Shown here: in pieces, positions 35,939 through 44,008 of the stretch
Layout of the letters: each line of letters starts with the position of its first letter
Numbering within the stretch: position 1 is the first letter of the stretch
Translations under genes and position numbers: made by a program
The notes under the pieces: generated by a model
The model's database searches: none
The model's input: the letters and a program-made list of their open reading frames with translations, nothing else
What the model was told of the DNA's origin: nothing
Assembly (NCBI RefSeq): GCF_022511585.1
Contig: NZ_JAKWBN010000001.1
Coordinates: forward strand, 668,269 to 732,268
Reading direction: 5' to 3'
Source of the DNA: Shimazuella soli
GTDB lineage: Bacteria > Bacillota > Bacilli > Thermoactinomycetales > Thermoactinomycetaceae
Length of the DNA: 64,000 nt

Positions 35939-36029
35939 TGGATTTCTTATTATATAATATAATTCAAAAATTCAATTTAAATGTAAACTGGAATAAATAA
36001 TTATCAGAAAACATAAAGGAAGTCGAAAG

Positions 36030-36926
36030 ATGGCAATACCAAAATTTGAAGACATTTTCCTCCCATTCCTCCGAACTTTATCCAATCAAAAAGTACATAC
36101 GTTAAAAGATGTAAGAGAGAAGCTGGCCAGACGGTTTCGATTGACACCAGAAGAGCGGGAAGAACAAGTATCGAGCGGGTCGAAACGTTTTGATAATCGA
36201 GTCGCCTGGACAAAAGCCCATCTGATAAAAGCATCTTTGGTAGATAGTCCAGAGCGGGGAAAATTACAGATCACCAAGCGAGGTTTAGATTTACTAGCAG
36301 AAAAGCCTAAAAAGCTAAATGTTAGAATTTTAAAAGAAAGATATTTTGAATATGCAGAGTTTCGACGGAAAATTCGGACTTCGGAAGAGGAGATGCAAAC
36401 AGAGGTAGAAGAGACCAATACGCCAGAAGAAGTTTTGGAAACTGGCTATAAACAACTTCGTAAAGCATTGCAACAAGATCTCCTCGACAAAATCAAGGAC
36501 TGTAGCCCGTATTTTTTTGAAAAATTAGTGGTCAACTTGTTAGTTGCGATGGGATATGGCGGTGCGCATGAGGAAAAGCTGGGATTAAGTCGTGACGGTG
36601 GGATTGATGGGATGATCAAGGAGGACAAGCTGGGTTTAGATGTGATTTATATTCAAGCAAAGCGGTGGAGTAACCCCGTTGGTCGCCCAGAGTTACAGGC
36701 ATTCGCAGGAAGTATTCTCGGTCGTTCCGCCCAAAAAGGAGTGTTTATCACCACATCTCGTTTTACAAAGGATGCAGTCGATTATGTCAAACATCTTAAT
36801 CAAAAGATTATTTTAGTGGATGGGGATCAGTTGACGGATTATATGATCGATTTTAATGTTGGGGTACACGAGACTGCGAGATATGTAGTGAAAAAGATTG
36901 ATACGGATTATTTTTTAGATGAATAA
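36030..36926 (+). CDS. mrr: Mrr-type restriction endonuclease
   Basis: This 298-residue enzyme attacks modified DNA, by family. The winged-helix Mrr N-terminal domain covers about residues 1-95 (FRLTPEEREEQVSSGSKRFD and VAWTKAHLIKASL are typical). The Mrr catalytic domain follows at about 165-285: FFEKLVVNLLVAMGYGG, then GGIDGMI with the metal-binding Asp, then IYIQAKRW as the QxK part of the PD-(D/E)xK site, and GVFITTSRFTKDA. AAAGGAAG lies before the ATG. It stands alone, 15 kb from the type I system. Confidence 0.92.
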   Translation: MAIPKFEDIFLPFLRTLSNQKVHTLKDVREKLARRFRLTPEEREEQVSSGSKRFDNRVAWTKAHLIKASLVDSPERGKLQITKRGLDLLAEKPKKLNVRILKERYFEYAEFRRKIRTSEEEMQTEVEETNTPEEVLETGYKQLRKALQQDLLDKIKDCSPYFFEKLVVNLLVAMGYGGAHEEKLGLSRDGGIDGMIKEDKLGLDVIYIQAKRWSNPVGRPELQAFAGSILGRSAQKGVFITTSRFTKDAVDYVKHLNQKIILVDGDQLTDYMIDFNVGVHETARYVVKKIDTDYFLDE

Positions 36927-37102
36927 TATTATACATATCTGCGTCCCTTGACATTGTCAGGGGGCGTGGAACAGTTCGGTCGGGTTTAAAAAGTTTCTAT
37001 ATATAACTGGAGTAGTGAGAATGAAATTTTTTATAAAAAAGGATGTTATCTATTTTAAATCTATATAAAATGGAGGGTATAGCTGATATAAGGAGATTAT
37101 AG

Positions 37103-37651
37103 ATGCAGCAGCAGTTTGCGCAGTTTCTTTATACTTATAAAGATTTTGCTATCCTACTTAGCATTTTGATCAATGTTATAATCAGTATCATTGGTTTCAT
37201 CCCAAGTGTTTTTCTTACAGCAATCAATATCAAGCTGTTTGGACTGGCAGGAGGTTTTACCTTATCTTTGATCGGGGAAGCGTTGGGAGCTTTGATGTCA
37301 TTTTGGCTCTATCGCTTAGGATTCCGCAAGTTTGTGGAAGCCAAAGTTTCTTCTCATCCAAAGGTTCAGCAGCTTTTATCTGTAAGAGGGAGAGAAGCTT
37401 TCCTCCTCATTCTTTCTCTTCGTTTGATACCATTTATCCCTTCTAGTTTGGTTACATTGTATGCAGCATTAGGGAGTGTTTCATGGATACTATTTGCCTT
37501 TGCTAGTACAATCGGAAAGGTGCCTGCGTTGGTTATGGAGGTATACTCAGTAAATGAAGTGATGAAGGGTTCTTTGTTAGGGAAAGTGATTGTTGGCCTT
37601 TTGGTTTTAGGCATACTTGTATATGTTTGGAGATTGAAAAAACGCAAGTAA
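37103..37651 (+). CDS. TVP38/TMEM64-like (VTT domain) membrane protein
   Basis: This 182-residue protein has four to five membrane helices and the VTT/SNARE-associated core: GFIPSVFLTAINIKLFG, then GEALGALMSFWLYRLG, then RLIPFIPSSLVTLYAA. The family overlaps DedA proteins, implicated in lipid flipping and envelope homeostasis. AAGGAGATT lies before the ATG. A short GC-rich hairpin at 36,950-36,970 separates it from mrr. Confidence 0.85.
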   Translation: MQQQFAQFLYTYKDFAILLSILINVIISIIGFIPSVFLTAINIKLFGLAGGFTLSLIGEALGALMSFWLYRLGFRKFVEAKVSSHPKVQQLLSVRGREAFLLILSLRLIPFIPSSLVTLYAALGSVSWILFAFASTIGKVPALVMEVYSVNEVMKGSLLGKVIVGLLVLGILVYVWRLKKRK

Positions 37652-37695
37652 AGTAGAGAGAGATTTTCCTTTTACAAAGGAGTAGGGGGTACATC

Positions 37696-37965
37696 ATGAA
37701 ATACAAAACCGTTTTTTTAAAAGTTACGGATACAGGTAGAATGATCGATGAAGATTATCTGTTAGAACTAAACGAGAAAATACCAGATCTAGAAATAGAT
37801 GCAGATATTTCTTTGCCAGATAATGATTATTATGTGATGAATAAATTTTATGACCTTCTTCTTGATGACGAAGAGGATGAGTGGGTATTTACGACTTACT
37901 ATGGTGTAATCGATCAGGATAGCTGGGACGACAAATCACAAAATTCTTCAGCAGCTCCTATATAG
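37696..37965 (+). CDS. Small acidic hypothetical protein
   Basis: This 89-residue protein is not recognised. It is highly acidic, with a strand-like start (YKTVFLKVTDTG), the acidic run LLLDDEEDEWVF and no membrane segment. AAAGGAGTAGGG precedes the ATG. It lies 45 bases after the VTT gene and may be cotranscribed with it. Confidence 0.6.
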   Translation: MKYKTVFLKVTDTGRMIDEDYLLELNEKIPDLEIDADISLPDNDYYVMNKFYDLLLDDEEDEWVFTTYYGVIDQDSWDDKSQNSSAAPI

Positions 37966-38051
37966 TATTAGGAGGGCTTTGGCAAATTTTGCGCTTTTTC
38001 TAAAACACTCTTATAATAAATAATAGAAATTAAAAAATGGAGGATGTTTCG

Positions 38052-38567
38052 TTGTCCAAAAAATCGAACGCTACTACATCCATGAAACAAAATAGTAAAG
38101 TGGAATACCAGTTTAAGAAGAGTGTTTTTTTTCCTTGGACAAAGGTAAAGATGAGTTTAGCCAACAATCAGCTTCAGGTTATAGATAGAAAAAGGTTACT
38201 ATGGATGATTCCTATTGGACAATATAACGAAAAATCATATCCTCTGCAGTATATTTCAAAAGTAGAGGCGAAGTATGGCTTTGGTTTGTATGCATTTCTT
38301 GCAGGTATATTGCTTCTTTATTTTTACCTCACTATGGTAGTTAATAGTTTGGTCACAGATGTTATCGTTGGACTTGTATTTATCTTTGTGTTTTCTTTTT
38401 TTCTCATTTCTGGATTGTATTGTCTCTCAAAAGGACTAAGTTATAAGCTATATTTGATAAATAATGAAAAAAAGAAACAAGCAACAACCATTGATATTTC
38501 CTATTGGGAAAAAGAAAAATTGCAAGAGTTTGTGAATGAGATCAACAAAGCGATAAAAAAACATTGA
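38052..38567 (+). CDS. Two-helix membrane protein of unknown function
   Basis: The protein has about 171 residues. After a basic N-terminus it has two adjacent membrane helices at about 77-99 and 103-127 and then a charged cytoplasmic tail. The preceding strand pattern (KVKMSLANNQLQVIDRKR) suggests a small PH-like fold. TTG at 38,052 is chosen as start since GGAGG ends eight bases before it; an ATG at 38,037 has no ribosome signal. Confidence 0.6.
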   Translation: MSKKSNATTSMKQNSKVEYQFKKSVFFPWTKVKMSLANNQLQVIDRKRLLWMIPIGQYNEKSYPLQYISKVEAKYGFGLYAFLAGILLLYFYLTMVVNSLVTDVIVGLVFIFVFSFFLISGLYCLSKGLSYKLYLINNEKKKQATTIDISYWEKEKLQEFVNEINKAIKKH

Positions 38568-38570
38568 GAC

Positions 38571-38603
38571 GAGCCCTCTTTCTTTGAAGTGGGCTCAATT
38601 ATT
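38571..38603 (+). terminator. Weak terminator after the two-helix protein
   Basis: GAGCCC pairs with GGGCTC over a 14-base loop and is followed by AATTATTT. Confidence 0.5.
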
Positions 38604-38696
38604 TATATCACAAAATTGTGAATAATTATGAGTTGAAAGCCTTTTCTTTATATTATCATGAGAGTATACCACTTTAAGCATAAAGGAGTTGACTGT

Positions 38697-39521
38697 ATGT
38701 ACACCCTACTTTTGCCGCTTGTGATTATTATCCTCTTTTTTATCTTCATTTCCTTACGAGTGATCCAACAATATGAACAAGGTGTAGTGATTCGTCTAGG
38801 ACGCTATGCTCGTTCTTTAAATCCCGGTGTGAGATTTGTATTCCCATTGTTTGAGTCGGTCAAAAAAGTAGATATGCGGATTCGAGTAGAAAATGTAGAA
38901 AATCAAGATATTATTACAAAAGATAGTGTCCCAGTAACAATCAATGCTGTCGTTTACTACCAAGTAGTGGATGCTCAGAAAGCACTCCACGGGGTAGAAA
39001 ATTATAAGAAAGCGACTTCGACTGTGGCACAAACCGTGCTCCGCTCTAATTTAGGAGCGCATACGATGCAAGAAATGTTAACAGAACAGAAAAAGTTAGA
39101 TGATCTATTGCGAAAAACATTAGATGAATCCACAGAACCATGGGGAATTAAAGTTACTGGTGTAGAGATACGGTCGATGGATCTTCCAGAAGGGCTGCGT
39201 CGTGCGATGGCAAAAGAAGCAGAAGCAGAACGTGAGCGAGTAGCCAAAGTTATTACTGCCAAAGGGGAATTCGAAGCTGCTGAAAGATTAGCAGATGCAG
39301 CTAAAGTCATTAGTCAACATCCTGTCGCTATGCAATTGCGTACTCTACAAACCATGACAGAAATCGCCGCAGAGAAGAGTAGTACCATTTTATTTCCATA
39401 TGAAATGGCTAGTTTGGCCAGCTTATTTCAAAAATCATCACAAGATGAACCGACAACACTATCGGATGTCATCCAAAAAAATAGCAAATTAAATGATTTT
39501 GATGATCTAATGGAAAACTAG
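38697..39521 (+). CDS. Slipin/stomatin-like SPFH domain protein
   Basis: This 274-residue protein has one N-terminal membrane helix (LLLPLVIIILFFIFISL) and then an SPFH/Band 7 domain beginning with EQGVVIRLGRYARSL and containing VDMRIRVENVENQDIITKD. A heptad-rich helix with MAKEAEAERERVAKVI follows, as in stomatins. Such proteins form membrane-organising oligomers. The ATG at 38,697 follows AAAGGAG and was preferred over one 13 codons upstream. An NfeD partner, common beside slipins, is absent. Confidence 0.9.
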   Translation: MYTLLLPLVIIILFFIFISLRVIQQYEQGVVIRLGRYARSLNPGVRFVFPLFESVKKVDMRIRVENVENQDIITKDSVPVTINAVVYYQVVDAQKALHGVENYKKATSTVAQTVLRSNLGAHTMQEMLTEQKKLDDLLRKTLDESTEPWGIKVTGVEIRSMDLPEGLRRAMAKEAEAERERVAKVITAKGEFEAAERLADAAKVISQHPVAMQLRTLQTMTEIAAEKSSTILFPYEMASLASLFQKSSQDEPTTLSDVIQKNSKLNDFDDLMEN

Positions 39522-39528
39522 ATGTTCA

Positions 39529-39566
39529 AGTACCCTCGGTGTAATACAACGAGGGTGCTTTTTCTG
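39529..39566 (+). terminator. Terminator after the slipin gene
   Basis: ACCCTCG and CGAGGGT pair over a GTGTAATACAA loop and are followed by GCTTTTTCT. Confidence 0.75.
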
Positions 39567-39626
39567 TGACTTACGATTCAAAGGTAACAGGGCGTAGGAA
39601 ATCGTCGCTACAACCACGGAGTATGG

Positions 39627-40013
39627 GTGTCGCAAGAGTTTAATACGTTCGGCAGGGAAGTCGTGTTGGACGTCAAGGGTGTCGACTTTCAACTCCTCAA
39701 CAATGTGAGGGAGTTGGAACAACAGTTAGTCGATGCGGCTGAGGAGTGTGATGCCACGGTTGTAGGAGTGCTGCCTGTGAAATTCAACCCGCAAGGTGCT
39801 ACTGTTGCCGTGGTGCTGTCCGAGAGCCACTTGACCATCCACACATACCCTGAAAAAGGATTTGCAGGGCTCAACTGCTACACATGTGGCAGCTCAGTCG
39901 ATCCGGAGCTAGCGATCCGATACCTGATCGAGGTGATGAAGCCGAACTCGTATTCTGGAGTGCTGATCTATAGGGGTCAGGAAGGGCCTTTGAAAGTGGT
40001 CCCATTTGAATAG
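39627..40013 (+). CDS. speD: S-adenosylmethionine decarboxylase proenzyme
   Basis: This 128-residue proenzyme makes the aminopropyl donor for spermidine synthesis. It self-cleaves between Glu66 and Ser67 in LSESHLTIHTYPE, and the new N-terminal Ser becomes the pyruvoyl group. CYTCGSS holds the conserved catalytic cysteine. This is the short class 1B prokaryotic form. Translation begins at GTG with GGAG nine bases upstream. The coding sequence is GC-rich compared with its surroundings. No speE lies beside it. Confidence 0.92.
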   Translation: MSQEFNTFGREVVLDVKGVDFQLLNNVRELEQQLVDAAEECDATVVGVLPVKFNPQGATVAVVLSESHLTIHTYPEKGFAGLNCYTCGSSVDPELAIRYLIEVMKPNSYSGVLIYRGQEGPLKVVPFE

Positions 40014-40088
40014 GCGATGAACTTTGAAGGGACTGGTGCTGTCTTCGGTGGTGCCAGTTCCCGACTTTTCATATTGGAAATTCAAAGG

Positions 40089-40133
40089 ATGAGGTTGTTG
40101 GTTAAAGCAGTGGATAAAAGCCTCCTAATCTAA
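40089..40133 (+). CDS. Candidate leader peptide of the cat attenuator
   Basis: A short frame reads MRLLVKAVDKSLLI and stops just before the spacer of the cat hairpin; its last codons overlap the 5' arm. Inducible cat genes have such a leader, and chloramphenicol stalls the ribosome in it to open the stem. The part VKAVDK recalls the VKTDK leader of Bacillus cat-86. The exact start (ATG, TTG or GTG) is uncertain. Confidence 0.5.
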   Translation: MRLLVKAVDKSLLI

Positions 40134-40154
40134 AACAGAAAGGCTTAGGAGGCT
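40119..40154 (+). promoter_or_regulatory. Translation-attenuation hairpin of cat
   Basis: AGCCTCCTAA at 40,119-40,128 pairs perfectly with TTAGGAGGCT at 40,145-40,154. The 3' arm contains the AGGAGG ribosome site of cat, so the gene should be off until the stem is opened. Confidence 0.85.
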
Positions 40155-40159
40155 GACAT

Positions 40160-40810
40160 ATGAAATTTCATGTGATCGATAGAGAGAACTGGGAAAGAAA
40201 ACCTTATTTTGAGCATTACTTGACCCAAAAATGTACGTTTAGTTTGACTGCTAATATTGATATTACTATTCTGCTTGAACAACTTTGTCAGAGAAAGCTC
40301 AAGTTTTATCCTGCTTATCTCTATATGATCAGTAAGACTGTAAACGCTCATATTGAGTTTCGAACTTGTTTTAATGGTGAAATCCTTGGATATTGGGATG
40401 AGATGCTACCATGCTATACCATTTTTCATCAGGATGATAAGACATTCTCTGCGATATGGACGGAATACTCCGATGATTTCTGTATGTTTTATAAGAACTA
40501 TGAGTCGGATAGAAAAGAATATGGGAATCGTCAAGGTTTATTTACAAAAGAAGGTATGCCTCCAAATGGTTTCCCTGTATCGATTGTTCCCTGGACAAGT
40601 TTTACAAGCTTTAACCTCAATATAAACGGGAATGATGATTTTTTACTACCTATCGTTACGGGAGGGAAGTACTTTCAGCAAGACAAGAAGACTTATCTTC
40701 CTCTGTCTTTACAGGTACATCATTCAGTTTGTGATGGATATCACGCTAGTAAATTTATCGAAGAGTTTCAAGAACTAGCCAATAATTGTCAACAGTGGTT
40801 AAGGGTCTAA
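40160..40810 (+). CDS. cat: Chloramphenicol O-acetyltransferase, type A
   Basis: This 216-residue cytoplasmic enzyme acetylates chloramphenicol with acetyl-CoA and works as a trimer. The catalytic histidine is in LQVHHSVCDGYHASKF near residue 190. The N-terminus FHVIDRENWERKPYFEHY and the middle FNGEILGYWDEMLPCYT are family landmarks, and the length is normal. It is preceded by a hairpin hiding its ribosome site and a leader peptide, the classic inducible arrangement. No mobile element is visible next to it, so it is either native or an old acquisition. Confidence 0.93.
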   Translation: MKFHVIDRENWERKPYFEHYLTQKCTFSLTANIDITILLEQLCQRKLKFYPAYLYMISKTVNAHIEFRTCFNGEILGYWDEMLPCYTIFHQDDKTFSAIWTEYSDDFCMFYKNYESDRKEYGNRQGLFTKEGMPPNGFPVSIVPWTSFTSFNLNINGNDDFLLPIVTGGKYFQQDKKTYLPLSLQVHHSVCDGYHASKFIEEFQELANNCQQWLRV

Positions 40811-40816
40811 AGAAAC

Positions 40817-40852
40817 GGACACTCTTGATATACATGGGAGTGTCCTTTTTTA
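40817..40852. terminator. Bidirectional terminator between cat and the hydrolase gene
   Basis: GGACACTC and GAGTGTCC pair over a 13-base loop and are followed by six T on the plus strand. Confidence 0.75.
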
Positions 40853-41443
40853 CTATGTTCCCATCAATTCTGAAAAAAATTCAATGGCTCGATCCGTTTG
40901 ATTTTTCGCTTCGATTTCTTGATACACTGGGTTATAGGGATCAGCAAAACCGTGAGACGCAGGAACTATGTTGATTTGAATGTTTTCTAGGGACATAAGT
41001 TGTTCGCTCATCTTTCTTACATCAAAACTTTGCTCTTTTTCTGGATAGATTAAAAGAACAGGGCAACCAGGCACTTCTTCTATATAATTGCGTATCCTTG
41101 ATCCATAAAAGCCAACAAATCCTTTCACTTTTTTATTTCGATGACTGACTCGCCAACCAACTGTTGCTCCTATACTGTATCCCCAAAGAAGAAATTGCTC
41201 ATATTTTTCATCTAAAGTATGAAGAAAGCTGTCTATCCGCTCTGTAGCTTGATCAAAGCCAACTTCATTTACAAAAGAGGAGTATGCTTTATCATGCTCG
41301 GAATAAGGATATGTTTGTTGGTTTGTAAGAAATGAAGGTGTAAACACAGGCAGGCAGAACGTGTGATGTAGGTTTTGTCCTGCCTTTTGGATAAAAGTAT
41401 TCACTCCATATATTTCATGCAGGCAGATAATTGCTGTTTTCAT
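40853..41443 (-). CDS. Alpha/beta hydrolase, dienelactone hydrolase-like
   Basis: This 196-residue protein has the alpha/beta hydrolase core: AIICLHEIYGVN for the oxyanion region, the nucleophile elbow GYSIGA (Ser, where classical dienelactone hydrolases have Cys), LLIYPEKEQSFD for the acid and SHGFADP for the histidine. It is short, as in the minimal DLH group. The substrate is unknown. It is a single gene convergent with cat. Confidence 0.8.
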   Translation of the reverse strand: MKTAIICLHEIYGVNTFIQKAGQNLHHTFCLPVFTPSFLTNQQTYPYSEHDKAYSSFVNEVGFDQATERIDSFLHTLDEKYEQFLLWGYSIGATVGWRVSHRNKKVKGFVGFYGSRIRNYIEEVPGCPVLLIYPEKEQSFDVRKMSEQLMSLENIQINIVPASHGFADPYNPVYQEIEAKNQTDRAIEFFSELMGT

Positions 41444-41578
41444 TTAATGACCCTCTTATTTTTTCTTTCTATTGTATCAAATATAAAAAACCTTAAGGCC
41501 AAGTGTGACAGATGATAGAGTTAACAATGTACATTTTATAAAAATTAGTTGATCTAAAAAATATAATGAGAAAAAGTG

Positions 41579-41607
41579 TTGACATTTTCATCTGACGGGC
41601 GTATTCT
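41579..41607 (+). promoter_or_regulatory. Sigma-A promoter of the hydrolase-tetR operon
   Basis: TTGACA and TATTCT are separated by 17 bases. Confidence 0.7.
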
Positions 41608-41618
41608 GTACTTATAGA

Positions 41619-41637
41619 TGAATGAATAATTCATTCA
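41619..41637. promoter_or_regulatory. Operator palindrome downstream of the promoter
   Basis: TGAATGAAT and ATTCATTCA form a dyad right after the expected transcription start, an ideal position for repression by the TetR protein of the same operon. Confidence 0.7.
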
Positions 41638-41669
41638 TTACAAAATGCACAGAAAAGAGGAAAACAACA

Positions 41670-42716
41670 ATGAGTAATCTATTCGCTTCTCTGATCTTCC
41701 GTAAACGAAATCAACGGAAAAATGAAAGACTTTTGCAAATCCATACTCCAAACGGCATAGAACAGAACAACTTTATTACCATAAATGGAATCGAACAGTG
41801 GGTATCGATACGTGGAGAAAATCGCGATAATCCAATTTTGTTTTTTGTTCATGGTGGACCGGCTTCGAGTTACTCTATTTTTAGTCCATTGCTGCGATAT
41901 TGGGAAAAACATTTTACTATCGTTCAATGGGATCAGCCAGGGGCAGGGATGACATTTAGTCGAAATGGTGTAGAAAGAACTGGGAAGCTTTCCTTTGAGC
42001 GACTCGCAACAGATGGGATTAAGGTGGTAGAATATGTTCTGGAGGAACTCAGACAAGATAGATTGATTTTGGTAGGCAGCTCAGCCGGTAGCTTGACAGG
42101 AGTAATGATGGCAAAACGTCGTCCTGATCTCTTCCATGTTTATGTCGGTACAGATCAAAATTCACCAGACCCAAATCACATTGGTTATCAGGCGATTATC
42201 GAAGCACTCACCAAAGCCGGTGATAAAAAAGGATTGGAGTTAGTCGAGAAAATGGGAGCTGATCCTGCGAATTGGAATCAAAAAGATTTGGAAAAACGAC
42301 ATCAACATGTGATTAAAGCGATTAAAAATGTCCCTAATATGATTATGGATTTAGTATTACCTGCAATGTTGGCCTCTCCTATGCATTCATTTCGGGATAT
42401 CCTAGACTATTTCAAAGGGATGAGCTTTTCTTCTCATGCGTTATTTAACGAATTAATTCATTTTGATGGACATCAGTTGGAAAAAGACTTTGAACTTCCT
42501 GTCTTCATCTTCCAAGGAGATAGCGATATTATCACCCCTACGGAGACAGCACGAGCGTATTTTGAGGCATTGAAAGCACCACATAAAGAGTTTGCTCTTA
42601 TCAGACGGGCTGGTCACCTTGCTTGTTTTGCCCGACCCGAACAATTTTTAGAAGAACTTATCACCCGTGTTTTGCCATATGTAAAACAGAAACAAGGGAT
42701 AAAAAAAGCCCAATAA
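41670..42716 (+). CDS. Alpha/beta hydrolase, proline iminopeptidase-like
   Basis: This 348-residue enzyme has the S33-type alpha/beta hydrolase pattern: FFVHGGPASSYSI (HGGP oxyanion loop), QWDQPGAGMTF, the nucleophile VGSSAGSLTG, FQGDSDIITPT for the acid, and RRAGHLACF for the histidine. Proline iminopeptidases and related epoxide or ester hydrolases share it. The ATG at 41,670 follows AAGAGGAAAA and begins after the operator. It is the first gene of an operon with a TetR regulator 16 bases downstream. The substrate is unknown. Confidence 0.85.
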   Translation: MSNLFASLIFRKRNQRKNERLLQIHTPNGIEQNNFITINGIEQWVSIRGENRDNPILFFVHGGPASSYSIFSPLLRYWEKHFTIVQWDQPGAGMTFSRNGVERTGKLSFERLATDGIKVVEYVLEELRQDRLILVGSSAGSLTGVMMAKRRPDLFHVYVGTDQNSPDPNHIGYQAIIEALTKAGDKKGLELVEKMGADPANWNQKDLEKRHQHVIKAIKNVPNMIMDLVLPAMLASPMHSFRDILDYFKGMSFSSHALFNELIHFDGHQLEKDFELPVFIFQGDSDIITPTETARAYFEALKAPHKEFALIRRAGHLACFARPEQFLEELITRVLPYVKQKQGIKKAQ

Positions 42717-42732
42717 AGAAGAAAGGAATCGA

Positions 42733-43341
42733 TTGGATGTGTCACCACTTAACAAGCAACAATTGGAGCAAATAAGAGATGAACGTCAAGAACAGATCAA
42801 GCAGGCTGCGTTAAAAGTTTTTGCTCGAAAAGGCATATCTGGAACCAAAATGAATATGATTGCTGAGGAAGCTGGAGCCAGCGTCGGATTAGCTTACCGT
42901 TATTTTAAATCAAAAGAGGAGCTTTTCACGATTTTGGTTCAAGAATTATTGGAGAGTGCAAGTGAGGAGATTGATACCACTGAGTATTTACCAGGTACCC
43001 CCTTTGAACAGATTCAAGCATTGACGCAAAATATGTTGGATGAAAACCGTTATGCTTTTATGTTTATATACCAAGCTCGAAAAGCAGAAAGTGTACCTGA
43101 GAAGGTAGAAAAACTTTTGGAGCAATACTCTGCTGATGCCTTGTTGGAACGATTGGTGCCTATTTTTGAAAAAGGGCTGCAATTGGGACAGTTCAACGAA
43201 GGCGATGCAAGACAACTGCTCTCTTGGTATTTACTTGTGATAAACCAACTTCTCACCCAAGAAAACGGACATAAATCTTATGGAATGCCAAATGCAGCGT
43301 TTTTGATGAGAATGATACAACACCCCTCATATAAAGCATAA
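42733..43341 (+). CDS. TetR family regulator, autoregulating the hydrolase operon
   Basis: This 202-residue repressor has a TetR N-terminus with KMNMIAEEAGASVGLAYRYF as helix-turn-helix. It begins at TTG, with GAAAGGAATC before it, and is cotranscribed with the hydrolase. The palindrome at 41,619 is its probable operator, making the operon inducible by the hydrolase substrate or a related compound. Confidence 0.85.
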   Translation: MDVSPLNKQQLEQIRDERQEQIKQAALKVFARKGISGTKMNMIAEEAGASVGLAYRYFKSKEELFTILVQELLESASEEIDTTEYLPGTPFEQIQALTQNMLDENRYAFMFIYQARKAESVPEKVEKLLEQYSADALLERLVPIFEKGLQLGQFNEGDARQLLSWYLLVINQLLTQENGHKSYGMPNAAFLMRMIQHPSYKA

Positions 43342-43380
43342 AACAGAACGATCTTTTGGAACGTTCTGTTCTTCTTTTTG
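43342..43380 (+). terminator. Terminator after the hydrolase-tetR operon
   Basis: AACAGAACG and CGTTCTGTT pair and are followed by CTTCTTTTT. Confidence 0.75.
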
Positions 43381-43385
43381 CTTGT

Positions 43386-43868
43386 CTAAAAAGAGTTGAT
43401 GGGTTTGTATTTCTCGATTTCACTTAGTATTACGTTCACGTTTTCATTCAACATTTTGACAGGGATAGTTCCAATGATGGATTTGTCTTTCCCCTTGATA
43501 CGGATGAGTTTTGTTCTATTAAATCTATTATATCGAATCTCTTTGATCTGTTCCCATGGAGTAAAAAGTTGTTTGCTTTTTAAACCTAAAACAGTTATTC
43601 CTTCATCTGTAATAGTAAGCAGGGGTTCAGTTACATTTAAATAGTTGAGATGAATACGTAGACTGATGAAGGAGACAATACTCATTATCAAGAAGAAACA
43701 AAAAGGGATAATCAAAATCCATCTTTGACTTTCCATCGTATTATTGAGATTTACTAGACCAACCAATGCACTAAGTATAAATAAGTCAATGACACTCATT
43801 AAGATTGAAAGGAATAAGCTCGATATCAACATTCGAATCCTTTTGCTTCGATTTTGAAAGATTTGCAT
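43386..43868 (-). CDS. Two-helix membrane protein with PH-like domain
   Basis: This protein of 160 residues has two membrane helices in its first 75 residues and then a strand-rich domain (LLTITDEGITVLGL, FTPWEQIKEIRYNRF) that reads like the small bacterial PH-like (STM3941-type) proteins. The ATG at 43,868 follows GGGAGAG. Function is unknown. It is a single gene convergent with the tetR operon. Confidence 0.65.
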   Translation of the reverse strand: MQIFQNRSKRIRMLISSLFLSILMSVIDLFILSALVGLVNLNNTMESQRWILIIPFCFFLIMSIVSFISLRIHLNYLNVTEPLLTITDEGITVLGLKSKQLFTPWEQIKEIRYNRFNRTKLIRIKGKDKSIIGTIPVKMLNENVNVILSEIEKYKPINSF

Positions 43869-43961
43869 GTTCTGTCTCTCCCTACACATTCCCTTGTGTT
43901 TATTTATCCTTTAAATAATAATCTCTATTTTAGGGATCTGTCTATATCAGAGTTCACCGAA

Positions 43962-44000
43962 TTAAAAGAAGACTTGAACTCGTAAGGTTCAAGTCTTCTG
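43962..44000 (-). terminator. Terminator after the DMT transporter gene
   Basis: AGAAGACTTGAAC and GTTCAAGTCTTCT form a perfect 13-base stem followed by TTTAATT on the minus strand. Confidence 0.8.
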
Positions 44001-44008
44001 ATGCGTTT

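Noticed and set aside
36945-36975. CCCTTGAC/GTCAGGGG hairpin as a terminator of mrr
   Set aside because: It has no T tract on either strand, so termination is not supported; it is left unassigned.
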